From: Xanthobacter sp. YC-JY1
GTDB taxonomy: Bacteria; Pseudomonadota; Alphaproteobacteria; Rhizobiales; Xanthobacteraceae
Length of the DNA: 64,000 nucleotides
Reading direction: 5' to 3'
NCBI RefSeq assembly: GCF_021730305.1
Contig: NZ_CP032674.1
Span: 1,411,001 to 1,475,000, forward strand
This document shows, piece by piece, positions 1-9,535 of the stretch (positions within the stretch are counted from its first letter, which is position 1; each line of letters begins with the position of its first letter). Below the pieces are notes generated by a model. That model saw nothing but the letters and a program-made list of their open reading frames with translations, searched no databases and had not been told where the DNA came from. The translations under genes and the position numbers were made by a program.

Positions 1-609
1 GCCGAACAGGCCAACCGTGTCGAGATGCCAGGAGAAGGTCTTCATGCCCAACGTCGGCAGCAGGCGGAAGGTGGGCTTGTAGCCGGTGACGCCGCAGAAG
101 GCGGCCGGGCGGATCACCGAGCCGCCGGTCTGGGTGCCGAGCGCCAGCGGCAGCATCCCTGCCGCCACCGCCGCCGCCGACCCCGCCGACGAGCCGCCGG
201 GCGAGAAGGTGAGGCGGCGCGGATTGCGGGTGCGCGTGGGCTGGAGGAAAGCGAATTCGGTGGTCTCGGTCTTCCCCACGACAAGGCCGCCGGCCCGGCG
301 GGTCATGGCCACAACCGGCGCGTCGGTGCGCGGGCGATAGCCGGCATAGATGGGGCTGCCGTAGGCGGTGGGCATGTCGCGGGTGTCGAGGATGTCCTTC
401 ACCCCCACCGGCAGGCCGGCCAGCGGCGTCGCGGCGAGGCCGGGCGCGCGGGCGGCGGCGCGGGCCGAATCGAGATCGAGCGTCACGAAGGCCCCGACCG
501 CGCCCTCGTGCTCGGCGATGGCGGCGGCGACCTGTTCGAGCACGGCTTCAGGCGTGGTGCGGCCGGAACGGATATCGGCGGCAAGATCTCGGGCGGAAAG
601 CAGGCTCAT
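1..609 (-). CDS. Amidase signature family protein, C-terminus beyond window
   Basis: Amidase-signature hydrolase that cleaves a C-N amide bond in an unidentified substrate. The first 203 codons are present; the rest lies left of position 1. The reading frame starts MSLLSARDLA and carries the Ser-cisSer-Lys machinery: Lys71 in GLPVGVKDI, Ser140 in the glycine/serine-rich GGSSAGSAAAVAAG stretch, and Ser164 in GTQTGGSVIRPA. The 24-residue spacing between the two serines is that of the family. It lies downstream of glyA on the same strand, separated by a palindromic repeat, so co-transcription is uncertain. AtzF-type, GatA-like and general aliphatic amidases cannot be told apart from this fragment. 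The family is certain, the substrate unknown. Confidence 0.9.
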   Translation of the reverse strand, partial: MSLLSARDLAADIRSGRTTPEAVLEQVAAAIAEHEGAVGAFVTLDLDSARAAARAPGLAATPLAGLPVGVKDILDTRDMPTAYGSPIYAGYRPRTDAPVVAMTRRAGGLVVGKTETTEFAFLQPTRTRNPRRLTFSPGGSSAGSAAAVAAGMLPLALGTQTGGSVIRPAAFCGVTGYKPTFRLLPTLGMKTFSWHLDTVGLFG

Positions 610-776
610 GCGCTCACTCTGCGGCATCCATGGGCGGCCACCATGCGCAACCCCCGCCGCCGACGCAATGGCGGGGCGAGGGCGCTCCACGGCTGCTCCG
701 TCTTCCTGTTCGGGAGGGCGGGGTGAGGGGGGCGCCGAAACGGGACGAGGCGGCGCTTCCGGAAAAGCCCGCCCCC

Positions 777-812
777 CTCACCCCCGGCCCCTCTCCCGCA
801 AGGGGAGAGGGG
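777..812. repeat. Dispersed intergenic palindrome (REP-like)
   Basis: A stem of CCCTCTCCC and GGGAGAGGG type around a GCAAG loop (arms about 788-797 and 803-812), preceded by a CTCACCCC tract. A near-identical copy, including the CTCACCCC lead-in, is at 41381-41413, and diverged copies are at 2148-2253. It lies between the glyA stop and the amidase start and could act as a transcription or RNA-stability element. Confidence 0.75.
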
Positions 813-833
813 AGGAGGGCGGTGCCTCGCTCC

Positions 834-2108
834 TCACATCCCCGCATACAGCGGGAAGCGGGTGCAGATGTCGCGCACGGTGGCGCGCGCCGCGACTTCG
901 GCCTTGCCGTTGGCCTCGGCGCCGTTCGCCGCGAGGCCGGTGAGCACGTCGGCGATCAGGTCGGCCACCGTCTCGAACTCGGCGACACCGAAGCCGCGCG
1001 TGGTGGCGGCGGGGGTGCCGAGGCGGATGCCGGACGTCACGGCCGGCTTCTCGGGATCGAAGGGAATGCCGTTCTTGTTGCAGGTCAGGCCGGCCCGCTC
1101 CAGCGCGGCTTCCGCCGCCTTGCCGGTGACGCCGAAGGGACGCAGGTCCACCAGCACCATATGGCTGTCGGTGCCGCCGGAGACGATGGCCGCGCCGCGC
1201 CGCGACAGCCGACCCGCCAGCGCCCGGGCATTTGCGACCACCTGCGCGGCATAGGTGCGGAACTCCGGAGTCAGCGCCTCGCCGAACGCCACCGCCTTGG
1301 CGGCGATCACATGCATCAGCGGCCCGCCCTGCAGGCCGGGAAAGACAGCCGAATTGAGCTTCTTCGCGAGCGCCTCGTCATTGGTGAGGATCAGGCCGCC
1401 GCGCGGGCCGCGCAGGGTCTTGTGGGTGGTGGTGGTCACCACATGGGCGTGGGGGAAGGGGGAAGGGTAGGCCCCGGCGGCGATGAGCCCCGCATAGTGG
1501 GCGGCATCCACCATCAGCAGCGCGCCCACCTGATCGGCGATGGCGCGGAAGCGGGCGAAATCGATGATGCGCGGATAGGACGAGCCGCCGGCGATGATGA
1601 GCTTCGGCCGGTGCTCCAGCGCCAGGCGCTCTACCGCATCATAGTCGATCAAGGCGGTGTCCGGCGCGACGCCGTAGCCGATGGCGTTGAACCACTTGCC
1701 GGAGAGGGTGGGCGGCGCGCCGTGGGTGAGGTGGCCGCCGGCCGCCAGCGACATGCCGAGCAGGGTATCGCCGGGCTTGAGCGCCGCCATCAGCACGGCC
1801 GCATTGGCCTGCGCGCCCGAATGGGGCTGCACATTGGCAAAGCCCGCACCGAACAGCGCCTTGGCGCGGTCGATGGCGATCTCCTCCACCACGTCCACAT
1901 GCTCGCAGCCGCCATAGTAGCGCTTGCCCGGCAGGCCCTCGGCATACTTGTTGGTGAGCACCGAGCCCTGGGCTCTCAGCACCGCCTCGGACACGATGTT
2001 CTCGGAGGCGATCAGCTCGATCTGGTCCTGCTGGCGCCGAAGCTCGGCACGGATGGCATCGAACACGGCGGTGTCGCCGGCCGGGGCGGAGGTGACGTGG
2101 AGAGTCAT
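834..2108 (-). CDS. glyA: Serine hydroxymethyltransferase
   Basis: PLP enzyme interconverting serine and glycine with transfer of the one-carbon unit to tetrahydrofolate, in the cytoplasm. The 424 aa length is normal. Visible motifs are the N-terminal [11 protein letters not shown] segment, YYGGCEHVD, the [12 protein letters not shown] strand and the PLP-lysine motif [14 protein letters not shown] with Lys230. The start has a good AAGGA box just upstream. It follows sdaA on the same strand with a 152 bp repeat-containing gap. Together the two enzymes convert glycine to serine and serine to pyruvate, the end of glycine-betaine or glycine catabolism in many alphaproteobacteria. The choice of catabolic rather than biosynthetic role rests only on this neighbourhood. 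Confidence 0.97.
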   Translation of the reverse strand: MTLHVTSAPAGDTAVFDAIRAELRRQQDQIELIASENIVSEAVLRAQGSVLTNKYAEGLPGKRYYGGCEHVDVVEEIAIDRAKALFGAGFANVQPHSGAQANAAVLMAALKPGDTLLGMSLAAGGHLTHGAPPTLSGKWFNAIGYGVAPDTALIDYDAVERLALEHRPKLIIAGGSSYPRIIDFARFRAIADQVGALLMVDAAHYAGLIAAGAYPSPFPHAHVVTTTTHKTLRGPRGGLILTNDEALAKKLNSAVFPGLQGGPLMHVIAAKAVAFGEALTPEFRTYAAQVVANARALAGRLSRRGAAIVSGGTDSHMVLVDLRPFGVTGKAAEAALERAGLTCNKNGIPFDPEKPAVTSGIRLGTPAATTRGFGVAEFETVADLIADVLTGLAANGAEANGKAEVAARATVRDICTRFPLYAGM

Positions 2109-2147
2109 GGGCGGTTTCCTTGTTTGGGGTTATTCGGACAAAGTTTT

Positions 2148-2253
2148 CCCTCTCCCGTCGCGGGGAGACGGGGCGGGGATGAGGGGGCTTTCCCCGGTCT
2201 TCCGGGCGTCATGGCAAAGGGCGTGAGCACCCCTCTCCCGCACGGGAAGTGGG
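2148..2253. repeat. Diverged copies of the intergenic palindrome
   Basis: Two imperfect copies of the CCCTCTCCC / GGGAGAGGG family element lie between sdaA and glyA (about 2148-2188 and 2230-2253). The first reads best on the minus strand. They occupy most of the sdaA-glyA gap, so the two genes may not be tightly co-expressed. Confidence 0.5.
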
Positions 2254-2260
2254 CGGCGCC

Positions 2261-3607
2261 TCAGCATTCCGGGACGTTCACCGCGAGACCTCCCTGCGAG
2301 GTCTCCTTGTATTTGGACTGCATGTCCGCCCCCGTCTGGCGCATGGTCTCGATGACCTGATCCAGCGAGACGAGGTGCACCCCGTCGCCCCGGAGCGCGA
2401 GGGAGGCGGCGGCGATGGCCTTGTTGGCGCCGAAGGCGTTGCGCTCGATGCAGGGGATCTGCACCAGCCCGCCGATGGGGTCGCACGTCATGCCGAGATG
2501 GTGCTCCATGGCGATCTCGGCGGCGTTCTCGATCTGCGCCGGGCTCGCCCCCAGAACTGAGGCGAGCCCCGCAGCGGCCATGGCGGCAGCCGAGCCCACC
2601 TCTCCCTGGCAGCCCACCTCCGCACCGGAGATGGAGGCGTTGCGCTTGATGAGCGCGCCCACTGCCGCGGCGGTGAGCAGGAAGTCGCGCAGCTGGGCGT
2701 GGGTGGTGTCGGGGCAGATGTCGCGCACATAGCGCAACAGCGCCGGCACGATGCCCGCCGCGCCATTGGTGGGGGCGGTGACGATGCGCCCGCCGGCGGC
2801 ATTCTCCTCGTTCACCGCCATGGCGAAGACGGAGACCCAATCCATGATTTCGTGCGGCGGCCGGCGATTGGCGAGCCGGTCCGCCTCCAGCTGGTCGCGG
2901 ATGGCCTTGGCCCGCCGGCGCACGCGCAGGCTGCCGGGCAGGGTGCCCTCCTGCGCGAGGCCGCGATCGATGGACGCGAACATGGCGGCGAGGATGGCAT
3001 CCAGCCGTTCCTCAACCTCTTCCGCCGGACGCAGGGCGCATTCATTGGCCATCTGCAAGCCGGCGATGGTGAGGCCGGTGCGGGCGCAGGCGGAGAGCAG
3101 CTCGGATGCCGTGGCAAAGGGGTGGGGCACCTCCACCGGCTCCGGCTCGCGCGGCTCTCCCTCCGCCACCACGAAGCCGCCGCCGACGGAATAGAAGATC
3201 CGTTCATCGAGCAGCGCACCGTCCTCCGCCAAGGCGCGGAAGCGCATGGCGTTGGAATGCAGCGGCATCAGCGTGTCGAAATCGAAGATCAGGTCGGCCT
3301 CGGGATCGAACGCGATCCGCGCGCCATTGACCTCGATGGACTTGCGGATGAAGAGCCGGGCCACCAGCGCCGGTACGTCGTCCGGGTCCAAAGTCTCCGG
3401 CCGCGCGCCCATGAGGCCCAGCGCGATGGCCCGGTTGGAACCGTGGCCCTTGCCGGTCCAGGCGAGCGAGCCAAACAGCTCGGCGGTGATGCGGGCGGTT
3501 CGGGCCGGCAGCGCCTCCCGGAAGCGGCGCGCCGCCACCATCGGCCCCACGGTGTGGGACGAGGACGGCCCGATGCCGATCTTGAACAGGTCGAACACGC
3601 TGGTCAT
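2261..3607 (-). CDS. sdaA: L-serine ammonia-lyase (iron-sulfur type)
   Basis: Deaminates L-serine to pyruvate and ammonia. The 448 aa protein has the fused beta plus alpha domain layout of the single-chain bacterial enzyme. It starts with the diagnostic FDLFKIGIGPSSSHTVGPM segment; later come APTNGAAGIVPALLRY, NASISGAEVGCQGEVGSA and MEHHLGMTCDPIGGLVQIPC, which supply the cysteines expected to bind the labile 4Fe-4S cluster. A strong GGAGGGAGA ribosome site precedes the start. It is divergent from the AraC-type regulator at 3759 and upstream of glyA, which suggests glycine or serine catabolism under that regulator. Product assignment is very secure. Confidence 0.96.
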   Translation of the reverse strand: MTSVFDLFKIGIGPSSSHTVGPMVAARRFREALPARTARITAELFGSLAWTGKGHGSNRAIALGLMGARPETLDPDDVPALVARLFIRKSIEVNGARIAFDPEADLIFDFDTLMPLHSNAMRFRALAEDGALLDERIFYSVGGGFVVAEGEPREPEPVEVPHPFATASELLSACARTGLTIAGLQMANECALRPAEEVEERLDAILAAMFASIDRGLAQEGTLPGSLRVRRRAKAIRDQLEADRLANRRPPHEIMDWVSVFAMAVNEENAAGGRIVTAPTNGAAGIVPALLRYVRDICPDTTHAQLRDFLLTAAAVGALIKRNASISGAEVGCQGEVGSAAAMAAAGLASVLGASPAQIENAAEIAMEHHLGMTCDPIGGLVQIPCIERNAFGANKAIAAASLALRGDGVHLVSLDQVIETMRQTGADMQSKYKETSQGGLAVNVPEC

Positions 3608-3758
3608 CCGTCTCCCTCCGGGAACGGCGCGATTATTCTATCGTTTTTTCAAATACTTGTCGCGCATCACTTGACCCGCCCCCAAGGCGGGGCGAAGCTT
3701 GATGATGCCTGCCGGCGGGGGCGCCCGCTCGACCCCGTGCGACTTTCGTCTGGAACAG

Positions 3759-4808
3759 ATGCGACACGTCTCCACCGCCCGCCCCGCGCCGTCCGCCAAG
3801 CTCAGGGTGGGGTTCGTGCTGCTGCCCAATTTCACGCTGACGGCGTTTTCCAGCTTCGTGGACGTGCTGCGCCTTGCCGGCGACAAGGGCGACCGCTCCC
3901 GCCCCATCGACTGCTCCTGGCAGGTGATGAGCCCGCATCTGCGGCCGGCGCGCTCCTCCTGCGGCATCGACATCCAGCCCACCTCGGACCTGATGGACCC
4001 CAGGGGGTTCGACTATATCGTGGTGGTCGGCGGGCTGCTGCGCGGGGTGCCGGCGCGCAGCGATCCCGTGGGGGAGTATCTCAAGCGTGCGGCAGCGGCG
4101 GGCCTGCCCCTCATCGGCGTGTGCACCGGCTCGTTCCTCCTGTGCCGGCTGGGGCTCATGGCGCAGCGCAAATGCTGCGTGAGCTGGTATCACTACCGCG
4201 ATTTCCTCGATGAGTTCCCCACCCTCGTGCCGGTGGCGGACCAGTTGTTCGTGGTGGATGGTGACCGCATCACCTGCTCGGGCGGCGCGGGCGTCGCGGA
4301 CCTTGCCGCCCGCCTCGTCACCGAGCATCTCGGCGCCGCCACGGCCCAGAAGGCGCTGAACATCCTGCTCATCGACCGCCCCCGCGCGGCCGAGAGCGCC
4401 CAGCCCGCCCCGCGCCTCGCCGAGGGGACGGTGGATGATGCGCGCGTCTCGCGGGCACTGCTTCTCATGGAGCAGAACCTCGCGGAGCCGCTGGCCATCG
4501 CCGATATTGCGGACGCCCTCGGCGTCGGCGTGCGGCAGCTGGAACGGCTGTTCGCGGATCGCCTGCGCGAGAGCCCGCAGGAAAGCTATCTGGCGCTGCG
4601 CCTGCGCCATGCGCGCTGGATGCTCGCCAACACGCGCTTCTCCGCCGCCCGCATTGCCGCCGACCTCGGCTTTGCCGACGGCTCCCATTTCGGCCGTGCC
4701 TTCAAGGCCCGCTTCGGCGCCACCCCCGCCGCCTTCCGCCGCACGGTCGCCCCCCGCCCCGCCCGCAGTGAGGGCGATGGCGAAGGGCGGGTGTTCGAGA
4801 CGCCGTAG
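3759..4808 (+). CDS. GlxA/GbdR-like AraC-family regulator with GATase1-like domain
   Basis: Predicted DNA-binding activator of 349 aa from this start. Residues about 15-190 form a DJ-1/PfpI-like amidotransferase-like sensing domain (KLRVGFVLLPNFTLTAFSSF, GVCTGSFLLCRLGLM). The last 100 residues are a double helix-turn-helix AraC domain ending in the ADLGFADGSHFGRAFKARFG signature. GbdR, which controls glycine betaine and choline catabolism, has this architecture. Its divergence from sdaA-glyA makes it their likely regulator. Start choice is uncertain: 3699 is in frame and adds 20 residues, but homology begins only after the chosen Met. Confidence 0.85.
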   Translation: MRHVSTARPAPSAKLRVGFVLLPNFTLTAFSSFVDVLRLAGDKGDRSRPIDCSWQVMSPHLRPARSSCGIDIQPTSDLMDPRGFDYIVVVGGLLRGVPARSDPVGEYLKRAAAAGLPLIGVCTGSFLLCRLGLMAQRKCCVSWYHYRDFLDEFPTLVPVADQLFVVDGDRITCSGGAGVADLAARLVTEHLGAATAQKALNILLIDRPRAAESAQPAPRLAEGTVDDARVSRALLLMEQNLAEPLAIADIADALGVGVRQLERLFADRLRESPQESYLALRLRHARWMLANTRFSAARIAADLGFADGSHFGRAFKARFGATPAAFRRTVAPRPARSEGDGEGRVFETP

Positions 4809-4842
4809 GCGGTGTTCCGCGACGATCAGACCGTCGCCAGGA

Positions 4843-7110
4843 TCACACCGTCGCGAAGATTTTGGCGAAGTCCCAGTCGTGCTGTGCCACGCCGCTGTTG
4901 TCGTAGGTCACGTGGCCCGGCGCATCGCCATGGTCGCGGCCGAGAGACCACATGGCCAGCGAGGCAATGTGGTCGTTGCCATCCGCGAAATCCACCAGCT
5001 GCTGGGCGTCCTGCAGGGTGAAGACCTCGCTCTGCACGTCGTTGATGCCCACCATGGGGGTGATGCCCACCTTGGCGTCGATGCCGAGGGCATGGAGCTG
5101 GGCGATGGTGGCCTCGGCGGCGTCGATGGCATCCTGCCCCATGTCGCCGGAATCGTGCGCCTCGCCGAAGTTCATCACCATGATGTTGACGGTGTCGATC
5201 TCGACGCCCGCGGCATGGGCCGCGGCGAGCAGGTCGAGGTCGTCCTGGGTGAGGCCCGTGGGTAGCACCGGCAGGGTGAAGGAGACGGAAAGGTCCGGAT
5301 TGGCCGCCTCCAGCGCCGCCAAGGCTTCGTTGCGCAGGGTATTGGCGGCGGTGTTGGTGAGGGCATCGCCCTCGATGTCGAAGTCGAGGGAGGTGACGCC
5401 ATAGGTGTCGATCACCGACTGGTAGGCGGCGGCAAGCGCCGTGGCGTCAGTGAAATAGAGCGCCGGCTCTTCCGCATGGCCGCCGCCGAAGGAGATAGTC
5501 AGGTCGACCCCGTTCGCCTGCAGCTGATCGACCATGGATGCGATGGAACTGCCGTCGGCGAGCGTGCCGTCGGCACCGAGGCCGGCCCAGCCGATCTGGT
5601 TGTCCCCGGTGCCGACCACGAAGGCGAGCGTGAGGGAGGTGATGCCGGCATCGGTCACCTGCTGCAGCAGGTCATCCGAACCGGACACCACGGACAGGTC
5701 CACATACGGCGAGAACACCTGCCCATCGGTCGCTTGGCTGCCCGCGGCATCGGTGGTGACGGAGAGCGGTGTCGAAGCCTGCGAGGCGCCGGCCTCGTCC
5801 AGGGCGACGATGCTGAAGCTGTAGGTGGTGTCGGCCGAAAGCCCCGACACCTTGAAGCTGCGCTCCGACGTGGTGCCGACCAGTGTGCCGTCCTCATAGA
5901 TGGCATAGCCCGAGACGGTGCCCACCCCGAGCACGTCGGCCGCATCCCACGTGAGGGTGACGGAGCTGTCGGTGGTGGTGGCGGCGTGAAAATCGTCCGG
6001 CGCTTCGGCGACGACGGGGGTCAGGTCTGAATAGCCGATCCGGGTCCACACATGGCCGGAGCCGACGGCGCCGTTGTCGGTCTCGGGATTGCTGGCGAGG
6101 GTCCACCATTTGGCTTCATAGACCACATGGCCGACCGTCACCTGGTCGCCCGCCGTATAGACCGTGTCGGCGGACCAGTCCGGCGCCTCGATCACCTGGA
6201 GGTTGGTGTCCGTTCCGCTGCCGGCGTCTCCCGGCGTCTCGCCTTTCGCCTCGGCGATGGCCTCGGCCCAGGAGTCGGTCAGGAGGCTGGTCTTGGCGAC
6301 GATATCGTCGGGGGAGAGGTCGGCGAGGGTGACGCCCTCGAGCGTGATGGTCTGCTGGTTGACGGCGAGGATGATGACCAGGGAGCCGTTCACCTCGGCG
6401 AGGGAGAAGTCCTGCGGCAGCAGCCAGCCGAAATCGAGCTTGTCCTGCGCCGGGTCGAAGTGGATGACCTGCTGCGTGTCCCACTGCCAGCCGACGCTGT
6501 AGGTGGTGCCCGCATCCGCGGCGGCCACCGAGGACCTCGCGGCAATCGAAGCGACGGCATGGTCGTCGGCCGCGTTGAGCGCGGCGCTCCATTCGGCGAG
6601 GAGGGCGCTGTCGTCGCCCTTGATGTTGGAGAGCGACAGGTCCGCGAGGCTGACGCCTTCAAGGATGTAGGTCTGCTGATACTTCGGCAGGAAGATCACC
6701 ACCGAGCCGTTCGCCTCGGCGATGCCAATGTCGGATGCGGAAAGGCCGGCGAAATCGAGCACGTCGTGCTGGGGGTCGAACGCCAGGATCGTATCGGTGC
6801 CGCGCGCGATGGCGATGTCCACGGTTGTCCCGCCGGTGACGGTATGGACGGCCGGCAGCGCCGCGCTCCATTCGGTGAAGATGGAGGGGTCATTGCCGGT
6901 GATATTGGCGATGGAGAGATCCGCCAGCGTGACGCCTTCCAGCGTGTAGCTGTGGTTGTTGCCGGCGATGGAGATCACCACCGAGCCGTCGACCTCCGAG
7001 ATGGTCACGTTGTCGGCGCTCATCCAACCGAAGTCGAGGATATCGGTTGCCGGGTCGAAATCGACGGTGTCGTGCGCGCCCCACGACCAGGTAATCGAGA
7101 TGGTTGCCAT
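4843..7110 (-). CDS. Modular GH18 (chitinase-like) protein with N-terminal triple repeat
   Basis: A 755 aa protein, probably secreted and acting on chitin-like polymers. Residues about 1-80, 95-185 and 205-300 are three copies of an acidic module (FDPxxDxLDF, then VNGSVVI, then TLEGVTLADLS). Then come a carbohydrate-binding 5/12-type module (about 312-360, rich in Trp), a fibronectin type III domain (about 370-460) and a GH18 barrel (about 470-755). The catalytic strand reads SLDFDIEG, keeping the acid/base Glu while the first Asp of DxxDxDxE is absent. No signal peptide is visible; the acidic repeats resemble those of type I-secreted proteins. An in-frame Met at 7188 exists, but GGGAGGG lies only before the chosen start. 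Confidence 0.85.
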   Translation of the reverse strand: MATISITWSWGAHDTVDFDPATDILDFGWMSADNVTISEVDGSVVISIAGNNHSYTLEGVTLADLSIANITGNDPSIFTEWSAALPAVHTVTGGTTVDIAIARGTDTILAFDPQHDVLDFAGLSASDIGIAEANGSVVIFLPKYQQTYILEGVSLADLSLSNIKGDDSALLAEWSAALNAADDHAVASIAARSSVAAADAGTTYSVGWQWDTQQVIHFDPAQDKLDFGWLLPQDFSLAEVNGSLVIILAVNQQTITLEGVTLADLSPDDIVAKTSLLTDSWAEAIAEAKGETPGDAGSGTDTNLQVIEAPDWSADTVYTAGDQVTVGHVVYEAKWWTLASNPETDNGAVGSGHVWTRIGYSDLTPVVAEAPDDFHAATTTDSSVTLTWDAADVLGVGTVSGYAIYEDGTLVGTTSERSFKVSGLSADTTYSFSIVALDEAGASQASTPLSVTTDAAGSQATDGQVFSPYVDLSVVSGSDDLLQQVTDAGITSLTLAFVVGTGDNQIGWAGLGADGTLADGSSIASMVDQLQANGVDLTISFGGGHAEEPALYFTDATALAAAYQSVIDTYGVTSLDFDIEGDALTNTAANTLRNEALAALEAANPDLSVSFTLPVLPTGLTQDDLDLLAAAHAAGVEIDTVNIMVMNFGEAHDSGDMGQDAIDAAEATIAQLHALGIDAKVGITPMVGINDVQSEVFTLQDAQQLVDFADGNDHIASLAMWSLGRDHGDAPGHVTYDNSGVAQHDWDFAKIFATV

Positions 7111-7214
7111 GCGGCCCTCCCCGAGACGGCCCGCGAACCGAAGCGGGCAATCCCACGATAGCCCGGTGCGGTCTGGAATGAAGCTCAAAGTGAGCCCCAG
7201 CGCGCCATAAACTA

Positions 7215-7305
7215 TTGAGGAGTCTCAACAAATTCATCGCAAAATGCGAAAACAACCAGCCTTGAAATGGGGCGCGCGTGTGCGCCCCGGTGCCTCAACT
7301 TGAGG
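7215..7305. promoter_or_regulatory. Two short inverted repeats upstream of the GH18 gene
   Basis: TTGAG-GAGT-CTCAA at 7215-7228 and CCTCAA-C-TTGAGG at 7293-7305 share the same TTGAG/CTCAA half-sites. They lie 105-195 bp upstream of the GH18 start, where an operator would be expected. A GGGGCGC/GCGCCCC hairpin at 7269-7288 may end nadE transcripts. Binding is inferred only from symmetry. Confidence 0.3.
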
Positions 7306-7342
7306 GTGCGCGGGGGGCTGCGCCGCGGCCGGCGGGGATGTC

Positions 7343-9388
7343 TCAGGCTTCCGGCACGTTGCGCTCCAGCTCCGCCAGCCACAGGCCGGGGCCGCTGTCG
7401 GAGGGCTGGCGCCAGTCGCCGCGGGGGGAGAGGGAGCCGCCTGAGGAGATCTTCGGCCCGTTGGGGAGCGCCGAGCGCTTGAACTGGCTGGTGAAGAAGC
7501 GCGAGAGGAACACCCTCATCCATTTGCGGATTTCGGCGAGGTCGTAGGCCCGCTTCTCCCCCGCCGGGATGCCCTGCGGCCAGCGCCCCTTTTCGGCATC
7601 CGCCCAGGCGTGCTCCGAGAGGAAGGCGATCTTGGACGGCGGAAAGCCGTAGCGGGTCAAATAGAAGAGCGTGAAGTCCTGGAGCGGGTAGGGGCCGATG
7701 ATGCTCTGGGTGGACTGGATGGTGCCGCCCTCGGTGGCCGGCACCAGCTCCGGCGAGATCTCGGTGGCGAGGATGGCGTGGAGGATGCTGGCCGTCTCTT
7801 CGCTCACGTCGCCGGAGGCGGCGACGAAGCGGATGAGGTGCTGGATGAGAGTCTTCGGCACGGAGGCGTTGACGTTGTAGTGGGACATCTGGTCCCCGAC
7901 GCCATAGGTGCACCAGCCGAGCCCCAGCTCGGAGAGGTCGCCGGTGCCCACCACGAGACCGCGATGGTGGTTGGCGAGGCGGAAGAGATAGTCGGTCCGC
8001 AGGCCCGCCTGAACATTCTCGAAGGTGACGTCATAGGCCGCCCGGCCCTCCGCGAAGGGGTGGCCGAGATCGGCCAGCATCTGCCGCGCGGCGGGGCGGA
8101 TGTCGATTTCCTCCGCGCTGACGCCGAGCGCGCGCATCAGCGCCCAGGCATTGCCCTTGGTCTCGTCGGAGGTGGCGAAGCCCGGCAGGGTATAGGCCAG
8201 CACGTTGGAGCGGGGATGGCCGCAGCGGTCCATGGCGCGCACGGCGACGATGAGCGCCTGCGTGGAATCAAGGCCGCCCGACACGCCGATGACCACCCGC
8301 GACATGCCGGTGGAGGCGAGGCGCTGGGCGAGGCCCTGCACCTGGATGTTGTAGGCCTCGTAGCAGTCTTCGCGCAGCCGCGCCGGATCGTTGGGCACGA
8401 AGGGGAAGCGCGCCACGTCGCGCTGAAGGCGCACGGGCTCGGCGGGCGGCTCGTAGGCGAAATGGGCGGTGCGGAAGGGCGGGGCGCGGTCGCGCTCCAG
8501 CCGCGCGCACTCCCCGAAGGTGTTGACCCGCATGCGCTCCTGCCGCAGGCGGCCGAGATCGATATCCGCCACCGCCATGGTGGCGCCGGGGGCGAAGCGC
8601 TCGGCCTCCGCGAGGGTGTCGCCATATTCGAAGATGGCGGCGTGGCCGTCCCAGGCGAGATCGGTGGTGGATTCCCCCGGCCCCGCCGCCGAATAGGCAT
8701 AGGCGGCGATGCAGCGGGCGGATTGGCCGCCGCACAGCAGGCGGCGGGATTCCGCCTTGCCGATGGTGATGTTGCTGGCGGAGAGGTTCAGCAGCACTTC
8801 CGCCCCGGCGAGCGCGGCCCGCGTAGAGGGTGGCAGGGGCACCCACACGTCCTCGCAGATCTCCACATGGAAGGTGAAGGGCACCTCGCCTTCCGAGCGG
8901 AACAGCAGGTCGACGCCGAACGGCACCTCCGCCCCGCACAGTTCGATGAAGCCGTCATGCTCGTCGAGGCCGGGGGCGAAGTGGCGGCGCTCGTAGAACT
9001 CGCGATAATTGGGCGGGTAGCTCTTCGGCACCACGCCGAGGATGGCGCCGCCATGGATCACCACCGCCGTGTTGTAGAGCCGGCCCTGGTGCCGCAGCGG
9101 CGCGCCCACCGCCAGCACCGGCGAGAGATCCTGCGAGGCGGCGACCAGCGTCTCCAAAGCCGTTTCCACCGCGTCGAGCAGCGGTGTCTGGAAGAGCAGA
9201 TCGTCGATGGCGTAGGAGGACAGGCCCAGCTCCGGGAAGAGCATCAAGGCGACGCCGTCCTCATGACCCTTCGCGGCCATTTCCAGCGTCTCGCGCACGG
9301 CGAAATCGGGGTCGGCCACGGCCGCGCGCGGCACGCAGGCGGCGATGCGCAGGAAATCGTGGCGGTAAAGGCAGCGGAAGTCTCGCAT
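7343..9388 (-). CDS. nadE: Glutamine-dependent NAD+ synthetase
   Basis: Final step of NAD biosynthesis: converts nicotinate adenine dinucleotide to NAD using glutamine-derived ammonia and ATP. The 681 aa length fits the two-domain glutaminase-type enzyme. The N-terminal nitrilase domain shows the Glu53 (FPELGLSSY), Lys ([15 protein letters not shown]) and Cys (EICEDVWVP) triad. The C-terminal synthetase shows the ATP pyrophosphatase loop [11 protein letters not shown] and the later [16 protein letters not shown]. The open frame extends 36 residues upstream to 9496, but homology starts at [12 protein letters not shown] behind a GGGACGAG box. It appears monocistronic. Confidence 0.95.
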   Translation of the reverse strand: MRDFRCLYRHDFLRIAACVPRAAVADPDFAVRETLEMAAKGHEDGVALMLFPELGLSSYAIDDLLFQTPLLDAVETALETLVAASQDLSPVLAVGAPLRHQGRLYNTAVVIHGGAILGVVPKSYPPNYREFYERRHFAPGLDEHDGFIELCGAEVPFGVDLLFRSEGEVPFTFHVEICEDVWVPLPPSTRAALAGAEVLLNLSASNITIGKAESRRLLCGGQSARCIAAYAYSAAGPGESTTDLAWDGHAAIFEYGDTLAEAERFAPGATMAVADIDLGRLRQERMRVNTFGECARLERDRAPPFRTAHFAYEPPAEPVRLQRDVARFPFVPNDPARLREDCYEAYNIQVQGLAQRLASTGMSRVVIGVSGGLDSTQALIVAVRAMDRCGHPRSNVLAYTLPGFATSDETKGNAWALMRALGVSAEEIDIRPAARQMLADLGHPFAEGRAAYDVTFENVQAGLRTDYLFRLANHHRGLVVGTGDLSELGLGWCTYGVGDQMSHYNVNASVPKTLIQHLIRFVAASGDVSEETASILHAILATEISPELVPATEGGTIQSTQSIIGPYPLQDFTLFYLTRYGFPPSKIAFLSEHAWADAEKGRWPQGIPAGEKRAYDLAEIRKWMRVFLSRFFTSQFKRSALPNGPKISSGGSLSPRGDWRQPSDSGPGLWLAELERNVPEA

Positions 9389-9535
9389 CTCGTCCCTGTC
9401 GTCCCGGATTCGTGCGGCGGGCAGGGCAGAGAATAGGGCGCGGGCCGGCGAATGCCAGCGAAAGGGCGTCGCTGCGGATGCCCCGCCCCGGCGCAATGGC
9501 CGGGGCGGCAGGGGATCAGAACCTGCGGCAGCGGC

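Noticed and set aside
1-609. Amidase as the allophanate hydrolase partner of biuH
   Set aside because: It lies 60 kb from biuH with no shared context; only family membership suggests it, and the substrate cannot be read from the fragment.
630-2360. 576-codon open frame on the plus strand over glyA
   Set aside because: Antisense shadow of a GC-rich gene; it has low-complexity composition and no family motif, while glyA is fully supported on the minus strand.
3637-3653. Copy of the sulfur-block inverted repeat upstream of sdaA
   Set aside because: One TCTAT half-site followed by T-rich sequence; the second half (TCAAA) does not match, and sdaA is outside the sulfur block.
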